In this document: positions 23,404 through 32,861 of the stretch, piece by piece | Layout of the letters: the number at the start of each line of letters is the position of its first letter | Position numbering within the stretch: position 1 is the stretch's first letter | Assembly: GCF_001640805.2 (NCBI RefSeq) | Contig: NC_066848.1 | Location: 22,426,159-22,490,158 of the forward strand | Source of the DNA: Lates calcarifer | Taxonomy: Eukaryota; Chordata; Actinopteri; Centropomidae | Direction: 5' to 3' | Length of the DNA: 64,000 nt | The notes under the pieces: model-generated | Seen by the model: only the letters and a program-made list of their open reading frames with translations | What the model was told of the DNA's origin: nothing | Databases searched by the model: none | Translations under genes and position numbers: made by a program

Positions 23404-23844
23404 CAAGTAGAAAACCAATCTGGTCTGTAATGATGCCATGATTTGTCGTTTTGTTAACAAAATACATCTTGTTGCTATATGCCATGAAGATGATTTTGCA
23501 CGTGTACAATATGGTAAATGATGTATGCTCGACTATAACAATTTAAAGACACTTTTTGAGAAAAGAATTTAGTAACAGACATATTTATTTACACATTTTG
23601 CCACAACAGAGAAAAAACAATCCTTTAATGTAAACAAGAAAAAACATTATTTGATGAAAATAAGAAAAACAACTTTAATAAGAATAAAAACAATCCTTAA
23701 ACATGGAAAAGAAAAAAATACATTTTAACAAGAAAAACATTATTTGTTGTAAATAAGAAAAAAAAAACACTTTAATAAGAATAAAAACATTTCTGCAACT
23801 TGAACAAAACAATATTTCATATAAATAAAAAAATACAGAATGCA
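23404..23844. terminator. Convergent gene junction with polyadenylation signals
   Basis: This AT-rich spacer separates the rightward capsid genes from the leftward genes. It contains TATTTATTTAC at about 23581 and several AATAAA-like words on both strands, suitable for 3' ends from either side. Two degenerate copies of a roughly 90-bp A-rich unit (AACATTATTTGATGAAAATAAG at about 23642, AACATTATTTGTTGTAAATAAG at about 23735) are present. Confidence 0.55.
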
Positions 23845-24660
23845 TTAAAAATCTACCCATGCTGAGGTGGGGTCCTGTGCCCTGTGTGGCTTATACTGCC
23901 TTGATTTGGGTGTTTTAAATGGAGTGCTAGACCGGGGTGATTCAACCCATGAACGTTTTCTGCTGATGGGTGAATCATCATATGCTGTCATACTGGATTC
24001 GCTGATTGAATCGGTGACTCCCTTAAACCTTGCAATAGAAGCGCGCACTTTAGTGTTTGGTACAGCTGAAAGTGGCACATTTAAATCAGCTAAGGTTTTT
24101 AAAAACAAAGTCCAACCTGCAGGCCTTGAGGAATCTGTGACATTGTGTGCAGCTGTTACACTTTTTATTAAATCATAGACATGCGAGCCTCTGATCGGTT
24201 GTTTGTTAATGATAATACCACCCTGGTCAGTCCATTATATTACATCTGATGCACGGGCTAACACTGCCAAAATGAGCTCAGCATTTCTTTTGTTCTTTTT
24301 TGGCATGTGTCTTAACACATCTTCCACAACCAGATCTTTAACATCGGTGTCATCAACAAGATGTGCATCATCCTGACTTGTGCCACCCACATCAACACTT
24401 GCAGTGACGGGAAACAACAGGATTAATACACCCTTTTCACGCTCATCCTGTCTCACCAGCAATAGGTATCTTTGGAGAATGCTGGAATATTTTTTAGCCT
24501 TGTCGTACATGTTCATGTCTGTACGTTGTAATACCTCGACCATCACTTTGTCCAACTCGTTTTGTGCTGCCTGTCTGATGGACCCTGTATTCTGCTGCTG
24601 CTGTTTCAACATGTCCAACTAGTGTTGGGGGACCAAAAACATTTTCTGTGCCTGTTCCAT
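23845..24660 (-). pseudogene. Conserved Polinton-type protein with Q-rich N-terminus
   Basis: The start is the ATG at 24660 (MEQAQKMFLVPQH). A TAG interrupts at 24619-24621 and a TAA at 24235-24237, but the frame is otherwise continuous to the stop at 23845, about 271 codons. The order is: a Gln-rich stretch, a helical region with MNMYDKAKKYSSILQRYL, a variable acidic linker, a helical region with MPKKNKRNAELILAVL, a segment ending RGSHVYDLIKSVT, and a basic Ser/Pro-rich tail. I recognise this as a protein recurring in metazoan Polintons next to the ATPase. Its role is not established, and a virion or core-associated function is possible. It starts 3 nt after the preceding gene's stop. Confidence 0.7.
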
Positions 24661-24663
24661 TTT

Positions 24664-24993
24664 TTACCCATGAGTAATGAGACTAACAATAAACGGAATG
24701 GCTGCACTTAATAACGGTAATAAAAAACCACCGGATTGGTTGATGGTCTTTCTTTATTTCAAAGTTTTGACTCTTTTGTCGGCAACCAGTCTGATTACTG
24801 CTTTTTGCTTTTTAAGTTGTTTGTATTGTCGGTCAGTCAGTGGGATGTTACCTCTCAACACATTAAGAGCTATTTCACACACAGCACTAATAAAGTCAGG
24901 ACCAGCATTACTAATAATGACTCTTTGTACGCTAGGCGGCGATTTATATAACAAATTCAGCAGCACCAGATTTCTCTGCATGCATGACGACAT
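24664..24993 (-). pseudogene. Small conserved Polinton-type protein with C-terminal hydrophobic segment
   Basis: The first ATG after the ATPase stop is at 24993, giving MSSCMQRNLVLLNLLYKS. A helical domain follows (PDFISAVCEIALNVLRGNIPL) with a basic stretch (QYKQLKKQKAVIRL). An in-frame TAA lies at 24754-24756. The frame continues to a hydrophobic C-terminus (GFLLPLLSAAIPFIVSLI) and stops at 24664. The helical-basic-hydrophobic layout recurs in metazoan Polintons in this position. A membrane-interacting virion component is one reading, but the function is unknown. With the ATPase gene 2 nt upstream and the next gene 3 nt downstream, the set looks co-transcribed. Apart from one nonsense codon it is complete. 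Confidence 0.65.
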
Positions 24994-24995
24994 CC

Positions 24996-25664
24996 TCACC
25001 CGTTGTGTTTTTTTGGTATATAGACAACCGGTAGGTCTGAAAGCAAATTCGTTCTGAGTCTTAAATGTTCGGGTGTCTTGGCTTTATAATCTATAAGGAG
25101 ATAACCGTATGGGACACCGGTTGCGTCATTAAAGGCTTCTAAAAAATATTTACTGTTACCCGGAAACATCTGTCTGCCTGAAATTTGATATTTATCTCTG
25201 GGGTTATTAAACAAAACAAAATAATTGGTATTTAAACTAATGGTCTGGCTGGACTTACCTTGTGTAAACAAATTCTGAACCAGATAAATGCATCTTAAAT
25301 TTCTATGGTGTACATATTTGGTAAACACATTCTGTACTTCTAAGTTATTGCTAGCATCATTCATTAAATCGTCTATAATTAACAAGTTGATTTTGTCTGG
25401 GGGTAATAACACGTCATCACACTGAGATTCAGGCAAACCGTTTACAAAGTTGATGTCTCTTATCTGAAGAAGTTGATCATACAAAGGCTGCCAGCATGAA
25501 TAAATGTAAACAATGTTGTCGACGTTGTGTGAAATAATCCTTGGTCCATTTTCAATAACACTCTTGACAAAAAAAGTCTTCCCACAATTAGAGGGGCCGC
25601 TGACAACCAAACTAAACGGGTGCTGTAGTCTGCCATCAAAGCATTGGTCTAAGTTAGTATCCAT
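24996..25664 (-). CDS. FtsK/A32-type genome-packaging ATPase
   Basis: An intact 222-codon frame from the ATG at 25664 (MDTNLDQCFDGRLQHPFSLV). Walker A is SGPSNCGKTFFV at residues 22-33 and Walker B is INLLIIDDLMND about 75 residues later. The sensor-type block RCIYLVQNLFTQGKSSQ and the stretch NTNYFVLFNNPRDK follow, the hallmark order of poxvirus A32-like and Polinton ATPases. The enzyme pumps viral DNA into preformed capsids. It lies 8 nt downstream of the polymerase gene and 2 nt upstream of the next small gene. It is the only intact enzyme gene of the element, with no stop, frameshift or missing motif that I can see. Confidence 0.9.
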   Translation of the reverse strand: MDTNLDQCFDGRLQHPFSLVVSGPSNCGKTFFVKSVIENGPRIISHNVDNIVYIYSCWQPLYDQLLQIRDINFVNGLPESQCDDVLLPPDKINLLIIDDLMNDASNNLEVQNVFTKYVHHRNLRCIYLVQNLFTQGKSSQTISLNTNYFVLFNNPRDKYQISGRQMFPGNSKYFLEAFNDATGVPYGYLLIDYKAKTPEHLRLRTNLLSDLPVVYIPKKHNG

Positions 25665-25671
25665 ATGGCTG

Positions 25672-28050
25672 TCAGGCAACAGGCAACACCCTACGCTTGT
25701 TGTACACCACCTGGACTCTTAACAACTGTTTCATTCTTCAGATGAAACTTCTTTTTATCGCATTTGATGGTGTCAGATACAGCCGTTAGGTCTGCGTTTG
25801 TGCTCTGATTGGCTACAAATGAATGCACTAGCCCTGCTAGTGACTCAGGGGTGACTGTTTTGCAGCATTAAGTGTCACACCTTTATATTTAACCTGTGTC
25901 TTCCCCTGGCATTTATGATATGCATAGCACTTTGGCCCCCCGGACACAAACTCGGTGATGTATTCCTCCTCCCCCCCAGGACCCCCGTCATTTAACTCAT
26001 CTGTTAAATCACCTAGATAAGGGTCCAAAGGAGGGATCCACTCACCAGGTCGTGATCTGAAGATGACAGAGTCTGTGTCACAGTACAAAACACGCTGCTG
26101 CAGCTTGTCCAGTAAATCATACAACATGAGCCTGGCGTACGCGGTGGTCATGGCACCTATGAACACATTCACATCTTTTACCTGGGACCCCCTGCCGTCA
26201 GCATGGCTCCACTGCACCATGGCCACATCGTCTGAGATGAAACAGCACTGCCTCACATTGTAATGATCACTAAACATCAGCTGTGTGAATCTGTCTGGAT
26301 CTGTAATCAAGTCACACGACGGCATATTACTCCTCATCCCGAACCTGCCCCACAGCGAGTTTAGGAGTAGTTTATTGTAACTGCCTTGTTAACACGGATC
26401 TTGGCCAGATCTAACCTGATGCCCTCCTTTTCATAATAATCAGCAATGTATTCTTGCTGATCTTCAGGAGTTTTCACGTGTTTCGGGTGGCCGGATGCCT
26501 CCTGTTTGCATTTTAGAAATGTTTTGACATACTCCTTAAACAAAGTATCTGTCTTGTTAGGAAAATGCCACACCTCATCAATGCAGGCTATTTGGTACCC
26601 TTTCTGCAGCGCTTTTTCAAGCTCAAATGTCATCCATGTGCCTGACAGCTGTCTAGCACCGTCACTCTGCCTGCACTCACCATTTTGATTTTGCTCTTCT
26701 GCGCATGTTTTCTGTGGCACCTGTAGGGCAGGATGGGGTGGTACAGGCCTCTTGGTGGCAGCACAGTGCAATTGACAAAGCCAAAATAGCTGTCAATACT
26801 GTCAAAGTTGTTATAGATGATTTGCGGTTGGGTATTCTTTTTTGGATTGGATTGTGGGGTACAGGCTGGTGAAATCAAGATAATGAATTTTTTCATCAGT
26901 GTCACAGTCAACCTTGTGCAATTTCATGGCATTTGTACGGCCACCAAAAAGAGCCTTTCTGGGGTCCAGGCGTTCTGGTTTTTTAATACAGCGACAAAAA
27001 ATGTTTTGCCGCCGGATCTACGCTTGTCTGTAGCGCCCATTCACACTCCACCGCTGTTGGTATGGTTTGTCATACATGAGAATTACTCTGCTATCTCTCA
27101 TTGTTACAGTACCAACAAAGTACTCCAGTATGTAGCTGTCAAAACCGGATGCATTGTGCGCAATAAATGTGTACCCCTGAAATCTCGGGCACCTGTAGTG
27201 TTTGACAAACGTACCCACACACTTTAATGTGTTGAAACAAAACTTGTTCCCACTCATGTCCATTGCACACACAAAATTGGCCTCATGCTTACCATTGTGG
27301 TATCTAGTATCAAAATCATAGAGAATGTAATTCTGCTGGGGCTTTTGTTTTTCGATGGGTTGGATAAAGCATTGATGAGGGAGGTCCAATTTACGCTCCC
27401 TGCAGTGTGAGCACACAATGGGTGCTCATCTGATACGGAGTCGACATTACTCTGCATAACCTGTGCAATTTCTTCTAAAAACAAGTCCACATTGTAATCA
27501 TTGTCCACATGTAAAACAACTTCGTCGCTGGCCAGAGATGGCCCTCTCAAAACAACATTTAAAACACTACCCGGCTGCAATGCCTTTAGCGCCTGAACAA
27601 TAACACCAGACAAACTTTCTCTGACCCTAGCAGGCACCTGCTCTGGATTATTCATGTTTCTAAAATCAACACGCTGTCGCAGTTCTAGAGTGTTAAAGAC
27701 AGGTATGTCCCTAATCTCAGCCTGTCCTCTACCAGATCATGTTCACCATGATCACTTTCAGCCAGCGGCTCATGTTGTATTTGATCATCAGACTCACTAA
27801 CAGCTGCAGCAGCAGCACCGGTACCAACAGCAGCAGCAGCAACACCACGTGATACAGAATTATTAGAGACATTAGAACCACCCCCGGTACTACAACATGT
27901 ACGAGAAGACGTTCCAGCACCATCAGATGTAATATCAGGCTCAACCAATCGCTTGCGCAAGCACCACCCCCACTCACGCATAGCATCAAATTTTCTTTTA
28001 ATGTCTACCTCCCACTGTTTAAATGCCTCAGCGTCAATGGAAAAAAACAT
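25672..28050 (-). pseudogene. Protein-primed family B DNA polymerase, heavily frameshifted
   Basis: Replicative polymerase of the element. The ATG at 28050 starts MFFSIDAEAFKQWEVDIKRK. After an Ala/Gly-rich linker and a frame change come the exonuclease motifs: Exo I as YDFDTRYHNGKHEANF (the usual Glu reads Asp) and Exo II as FIAHNASGFDSYILEYF near 27.13 kb. Palm motif A (DFTSLYP) is at 26876-26856, a conserved TVLPPRGLYHPILPYRC block follows, motif B (NKLLLNSLWGRFGM) is near 26.34-26.38 kb and motif C (YCDTDSVIF) near 26.07 kb. Frame changes occur near 27690, 27420, 27010, 26830, 26750, 26380, 25855 and 25730. The total of about 790 codons is well short of the family's usual 1,000-1,200. The Exo III region between Exo II and motif A is missing. 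Confidence 0.85.
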
Positions 28051-29040
28051 GTGACTGATCAGACTGATATTCTTCTTCTACCAAATTGTCATTATCATTA
28101 ACAACCACACGACTAGAGCCGTCACTGCATTTAAAAATTTTGTTGGGTTGGGCTATGTTTTTCCTACAGCTAGTAAGATTAAGGATCTGATATCACACCT
28201 GTTTAACACGGAGTGAATATGATTTGTATTGTTGACTAGTGTTGTAAATGCTTTCTCCAGGTTTTTTAAGTTGTCCAATACAAGTTTTTTGGTGTTGGAG
28301 TTCGACTTAATCAAATTTTCAATTTTAGCCTCCTGTTGGTCTATCTTGGAGGTAATATGGACTAATTTTTCATTAATCTGAGGAACCAGTTCTAATTTTG
28401 TGTTGATCTGGTCTAGTTTGATGTTAATTTGGGAAATTTGCTCTAGTCCGCCAATAATTTAGGGTATCAGGCCTAAATTGACATTGATATGATCTAATTT
28501 TTCATTAATTTGGGAAATTTGGTTTAACCTGTCATTAATTTGGGGAATCTGCTCAAGTCTTTCCCTTATCAGATTACGCAGTGACTGCCTCACTGTACTC
28601 TGTAGTTTAAACAGCTATTATAAAGCGCACTTAAATCAAGCTCAGTCAATTCCTCAAGGCTGTCTAGTGGGATACTGGAAACTGTGTTAGGTAATGTGGG
28701 GGTTATTTCATCCACCTCAGCAATAATATGACCAGAAACAATCACACTTTGGGATGGGAACAACAAAAAATCATCAGACACAGTGTCAGGAAAAGGGGTG
28801 CTAACATAATCATTTAACACATTGTCAAAAAAAAGGTGTTCACTACCTTGATAGTAGTTAGCATGCTGTGCAGATGTCAACAATGCCTCTTCCTCCAGGT
28901 GGGTTATTTCATTCCACTCCACTAGAAATTGCTTTGCTGCTTCTACCTCCCGAAAAGCTCGCTCTTGTTCAGCTTCCAATGCCTCCCCAGAAGCTTGCAC
29001 CGGTTGTGGTGTGGGTGCTGCCACCGATCCTTCTTCACCT
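28034..29040 (-). pseudogene. Acidic / coiled-coil viral protein, broken
   Basis: An acidic N-terminal part (AEQERAFREVEAAKQFLVEW, then a stretch rich in Asp, Ser and Pro) ends near 28600. In another frame it continues as a coiled coil of roughly 11-residue units such as QISQINEKLDHIN and QINTKLELVPQINEKL. One TAA (near 28460) and a further frame change near 28190 interrupt it. The C-terminal part ends in FFH at the TGA at 28034-28036, overlapping the polymerase ATG by 17 nt. An acceptor-like ATATCAACAG lies at the 5' side, so an upstream exon near 29.11-29.2 kb (including PKRKRSVTS, NLS-like) is possible. The function is unknown. This position upstream of the polymerase would suit a replication-associated or terminal protein, but I see no evidence for that beyond position. 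Confidence 0.6.
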
Positions 29041-29109
29041 GTTGATATAAAAATATACACTTCACATATACACCAACAAAATATAACTTTATATAAATAA
29101 ACAAATAAA

Positions 29110-29480
29110 TATAAAGTACTCACTCTGTGTCTGTACTTGTCACAGATCTCTTGCGCTTTGGTATATGTAAAAGCTCTGGAATTAAGCAGGCAGATTTAGT
29201 GGTTTTAATACATCGAATACTACAGCTAACAACTACATGCTTTAAAGAGAATTACTTACGGTTTGAAAGAGTCTAGCTGCTGCTAGTTTGTGCTTTCTAC
29301 AACAACGGGTGAAGGACATATATTCTTGTTAAAAATGGTACCTTGAGAGCTAAAAGAAATTTTTAAAGTGATGGGATGATCTCCACAAAAATATCCACAG
29401 TCAGAATGGCTCCTAGTTAGACCACACTTTTTTTTAAGAAAAATAATAATACAGTTTGAATGAATATAACTGTAACATGC
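29110..29480 (-). other. Possible 5' exon(s) of the leftward viral transcript
   Basis: On the minus strand, a stretch encoding LHIPKRKRSVTSTDTE ends at a good GTGAGT donor near 29123. Together with the acceptor near 29041 this gives an intron of about 80 bp. The reading phases do not join in the present sequence. An ATG near 29480 could be the initiator, but no continuous frame supports it. Confidence 0.35.
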
Positions 29481-29586
29481 TGACCGTTTGGAAGAAGTAG
29501 TCCTGAGTAAAATGGTGTAGTTGAGTCAAGAAAATGGCGATGTCGTGGATGTCAAAAGACAGACTACAACGACAACTCAGAAGAGT

Positions 29587-29592
29587 GTTTAT
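29587..29592 (-). promoter_or_regulatory. TATA box of the right viral promoter
   Basis: TATAAA on the minus strand, within ACATATAAACAC, faces leftward into the coiled-coil, polymerase and ATPase genes. It mirrors the inward-facing TATA box at 18783. Transcription would start near 29560. Confidence 0.5.
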
Positions 29593-29600
29593 ATGTACCG

Positions 29601-30380
29601 CCACGAGTTAATCACGCCAACTAAAAAAAGGAATGGCTGGCATTGGCTAGGAGTCCTTTGACTCCTCCCCCAACACCTTTGTTGGTAAAATGTTAGGTTT
29701 GTGTGCCAGTTTTAAACACTGTGTTAAACTTGTTAAAATTGTGCTTTGTGAAAGTAAACTAAGCTTTAGTAAGTCAGTAAAATGAACTCTGCCAGTACCC
29801 TCTCTGTATACCATTCTGGTCAAAATGAGCCGTTTTAAATCTTTACAGAAAAATAAAACGGCATATGTATACATCTTTCTATTTGAAACTTAATAGCCTT
29901 AGCTTTATTTTCTGTGGTAAACATGATGAAACAAGCAAACAATAAAAGTATCAAACACACATGCTACTATACGCCACACACACACACACACACAGATAAT
30001 GTTACATTATAAAAATCTAAGCCCTCTTTATCCAAGGTAAAGAGTCGCCTGCAAAACCACATGTTTAGAGCAACCTTTCATAACACACATTAATCAAATT
30101 ACACTCCCATTGATAATTGTGTTCTAGTAAAGACTGGTCGCTAACATTAAACACACACACACACACAGGTGTGTGTATATTATATATATACACACACACA
30201 CACAGTGTAAATTATACTTTTGTCTCCCACAAATTTTGAGTTGAAATACTAGTGAGATTTAAGATTTAGTCACCTCAAATATACATTAAGAATGAACCAT
30301 TTGTTACATTCTGATTTCAAATGGGTTGTACAATACCACCACATCAGATATGCGAGAACTGTCATACTTCTATTGTCTCC
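29601..30380. other. Spacer between viral element and Helitron, with CA/TA microsatellites
   Basis: There are CA tracts at about 29978-29995 and 30151-30204 (with TATATATA). No coding signal is visible. This is where a right-hand terminal inverted repeat should lie, but I see no convincing match to 17.6-18.7 kb. Confidence 0.6.
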
Positions 30381-30726
30381 TCACCCCATGGGTTTTAAAT
30401 GTTTCTTCCTTGCAGCTCTGTCTGACTTAAAGAAGTCAGGTGTATCCCTTGAGTTGTACAGAGTCAAGCATCGAAGCTGCAGGCAGCCATGTCTCTGTGA
30501 TGACAATGCAATGTGGGCGAATCGGCTGTGTGCACAAATCCAAGTCTTGTGAATGCGCGCGCAAGCCTTGGGCATCCAACAAAAAGACGCTGAAAGCATT
30601 TGAAGGGCAGGTGACAGATGAGGTATCCTCAAGAGACAAGTGGGGCATGGTGGTCGGCACTTCTTTGATGCTGTCCTTGCAATAAACGGCTTTCTCTGCA
30701 AAGTCTTGAATGACCAAGCTGGACAA
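30381..30726 (-). pseudogene. Helitron endonuclease domain, N-terminal fragment
   Basis: The stretch reads LLDAQGLRAHSQDLDL, then IRPHCIVITETWLPAA and LDSVQLKGYT, the N-terminal pattern of exonuclease-endonuclease-phosphatase nucleases (N/D-A-x-S-L-R and the ITETWL motif carrying the catalytic Glu). A frame change leads to a DRAAR block near 30400, where the sequence ends. The catalytic His and Asp motifs of the C-terminal half are absent. In fish Helitrons this domain follows the helicase, as here. Confidence 0.7.
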
Positions 30727-30955
30727 GCTGCGAACACGGCTCGAAGCAATGTAGGCTTGCCCAGGTGCAAAGATTTTAGAGAGGGATACTACTGCCTTGT
30801 CAACAGTCAGCCAGACAGTGCACTCCCAAGTTTCAAGGGGAACAGCCTGCGTAGGCCACCTCTAGCTGTGACTGTTTCTTCTTCGGATTCAATGCTGGTA
30901 GAGGTGACAGCAGAAGGGTGAGAATGGCGCTTGCGCCATTGTGCCAATGTGGTGG

Positions 30956-32164
30956 TCACTGAAGAGGACACAGATGGTTTTTGGGAAGGCAGTAGAGATA
31001 GAGGCATAGGCGGAGGGTGTTGTGAGTTGAAACCTGCTTGTTTGTCGCAAAGATGTGTAGTGCTGAGCTCTCCTCCCCAGTTTTGCAAGATTGGAGGACT
31101 TGGAGGTCATCAAGCAGCAAGGGGGCACCTTTAGAATATTGCCTGAGGCAGTTCAGGAGAGATGGCACTGGCGCATAATGCCGGTTAACTTCACCATTTG
31201 AAAAGTGCCAGACTACAGATCAGCGCCCATGTTCTGGACGTATAGGGGCTTGCCTCTCATGATGCAGCTGAAAGAAGTTACCCACCACAATGACAGTGAC
31301 GCTTCCAAAGAGGGAGGTGTCACCAGATGGTGGAGGCATCCATGGATGTATGCCAGCAAGTTGTGGTTGACCATGGAGATTTCGTCAATGATCAATATTT
31401 TCAAGCTGGCATATTTGACACACAAAGTATTGAGCTTGTCCTCACCCAACAGCGTGTAAGGAAGGCGGATGTCCTTGCTGATGCTAAATGCGGTGTGGAT
31501 TGTTGGAGCGCGCAAATTGTAGGCGACAGTGCCTGTAGGAGCCATGATCAAGACGGTGATATCGTCAAGGTGCAGAGCCACTGGTGCCAGTAAGGGTTTG
31601 GCTTTGTGCTGGATAGCCTTGATGAGGTAGCTCTTACCAGTCCCTGCACCCCCGGTGACAAAAAGATGAATGGGTGGTGGCACCATTGTCTGGTATGAAA
31701 GAAAATGCCCTGCTGTGTTGGGTTCAGGGTGCGTAGCAGCGCCAAGCCGTTGGCCCTGCTCAGAGTGCCCCCTTTTTTCTCCACCTGGGTCCCTGTGCCC
31801 TGCCCAAGGTCAGGGATGCTGTCTCATCGGCTTGCTGGGCACTACTGGCAAGTTCTACATACTCCAAGCGATCAAGTTGCTGCTCAGGACACATCTCGCA
31901 CCATGTGTCCTCAAGAACACCCTGGTTGTCGATGGAGTTGTGGATGCTGTCTAAGGTTTCAGCGTCCCTCCCAAGCAGACAACAGTTTTTGTCAACAACA
32001 GACTTGACTGAATGTAGCAGCCCATCCACTGACTTAAGAATGCCACAAGAGTAGAAGAGCTCGTAGGTGACGTAAGCGGAGGGCTTCAGGTCTATGTCGC
32101 AGCGGTATGGCATGAAAAGCTGCGAGATGATGATCAAGTTTGATCTTGTTCCAGGTGGTTTCAT
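30956..32164 (-). pseudogene. Helitron PIF1-type helicase domain, frameshifted
   Basis: This superfamily 1B DNA helicase is used in rolling-circle transposition. A pre-helicase region (PSAYVTYELFYSCGIL) is followed by Walker A (FVTGGAGTGKSYLIKAI) near 31640 and APTGTVAYNLRAPTIHTAF. Next come Walker B with LKILIIDEISMVNH near 31380 and, in another frame, LHIFATNKQV near 31030. Frame changes near 31780, 31700, 31200 and 31090 and several stops inactivate it. The C-terminal helicase motifs are not recognisable before the endonuclease fragment. Confidence 0.85.
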
Positions 32165-32166
32165 TT

Positions 32167-32574
32167 TTAGACATGATGTGATATTGTGATGCTAATGTGG
32201 CCATACACGTTAAAGGGATCTTGGTGTGTTCGGTTCTTGTAACGGTTGACAAGACTAGTCACTAGTCCTCCTCCTTTGCTCTCACTCTTATAAGTGACTG
32301 TTAGATGTTTGTGCTCAAGAGGCCGTTTACAGACTGACTCTGTTGTGCAAGTAGACACTTTAGCACTAGTGGCGTCCTTGCTGGCCTCGTGTTGGGCATT
32401 TTGCAGTAGAAGGCCTATCTCTTTTTCAGCCTTGGAAATGTACAAAATGATGTACACAACACAAGTGTAGGCATCAACCACATACTGAATATCAATGTTT
32501 GCGTTCCAGCATTTTAAGAGTGCTCTGCTGTACTGGTTGATCCAGACCTCGTCAGCTTGGTGCTTTAACACCAC
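32167..32574 (-). pseudogene. Helitron linker region between Rep and helicase
   Basis: An open stretch of about 136 codons with [20 protein letters not shown] and [20 protein letters not shown], a conserved helical block found between the Rep and helicase domains of Helitrons. No separate function is known to me. It is in frame by itself but separated from the flanking domains by stops. Confidence 0.7.
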
Positions 32575-32861
32575 TCATGTTTTCCGGGAGCAGCGCCTGT
32601 AGGCCTTCTCAAAGAAGTTCTGGTCAATGGTGGTGAAATTGGTGTTGCCATCAGAAAGAGCAGCTTTAATTGCGCTCATGATCTTACCTGCTTCCTCTTT
32701 TGTCATGTTGCGAACAGGTTTACAAGAGCAAGCTGGCAGCGGGACAGGCACAGGCGACCAGGTTGTCAGAGGTTTTGCGACAAATGAAGGTGCGAGCAGA
32801 AGGGGGCTTGGGAAAGTTGAAACGACAGACAGTTTTGTTTTTCTTGCAGGTTTTGGAGTGG

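Larger units (their letters stand above)
18628..29600. mobile_element. Endogenous Polinton/Maverick-class (adintovirus-like) element, decayed
   Basis: The block carries the diagnostic Polinton gene set. It has a retroviral-type integrase, penton-like and major capsid proteins and a pVI/pX-like basic protein on the plus strand. It has an A32-type ATPase, family B DNA polymerase, a coiled-coil protein and two conserved small proteins on the minus strand. The two gene sets converge at 23.4-23.84 kb. A TATA box faces inward at each end (18783 and 29592). Integrated copies are normally flanked by terminal inverted repeats and a 5-6 bp duplication, and neither was detected. Because of this and the truncated genes, the element is probably missing one or both ends. 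The limits given are those of recognisable viral sequence. Confidence 0.9.

Noticed and set aside
23845..24178. Plus-strand open frames over 23.87-24.62 kb
   Set aside because: They are antisense to the conserved minus-strand Polinton genes, which have the recognisable motifs.
27685..28050. Separate Ala/Gly-rich protein
   Set aside because: It joins by a frame change to the polymerase N-terminal region, so it is treated as part of the polymerase gene.
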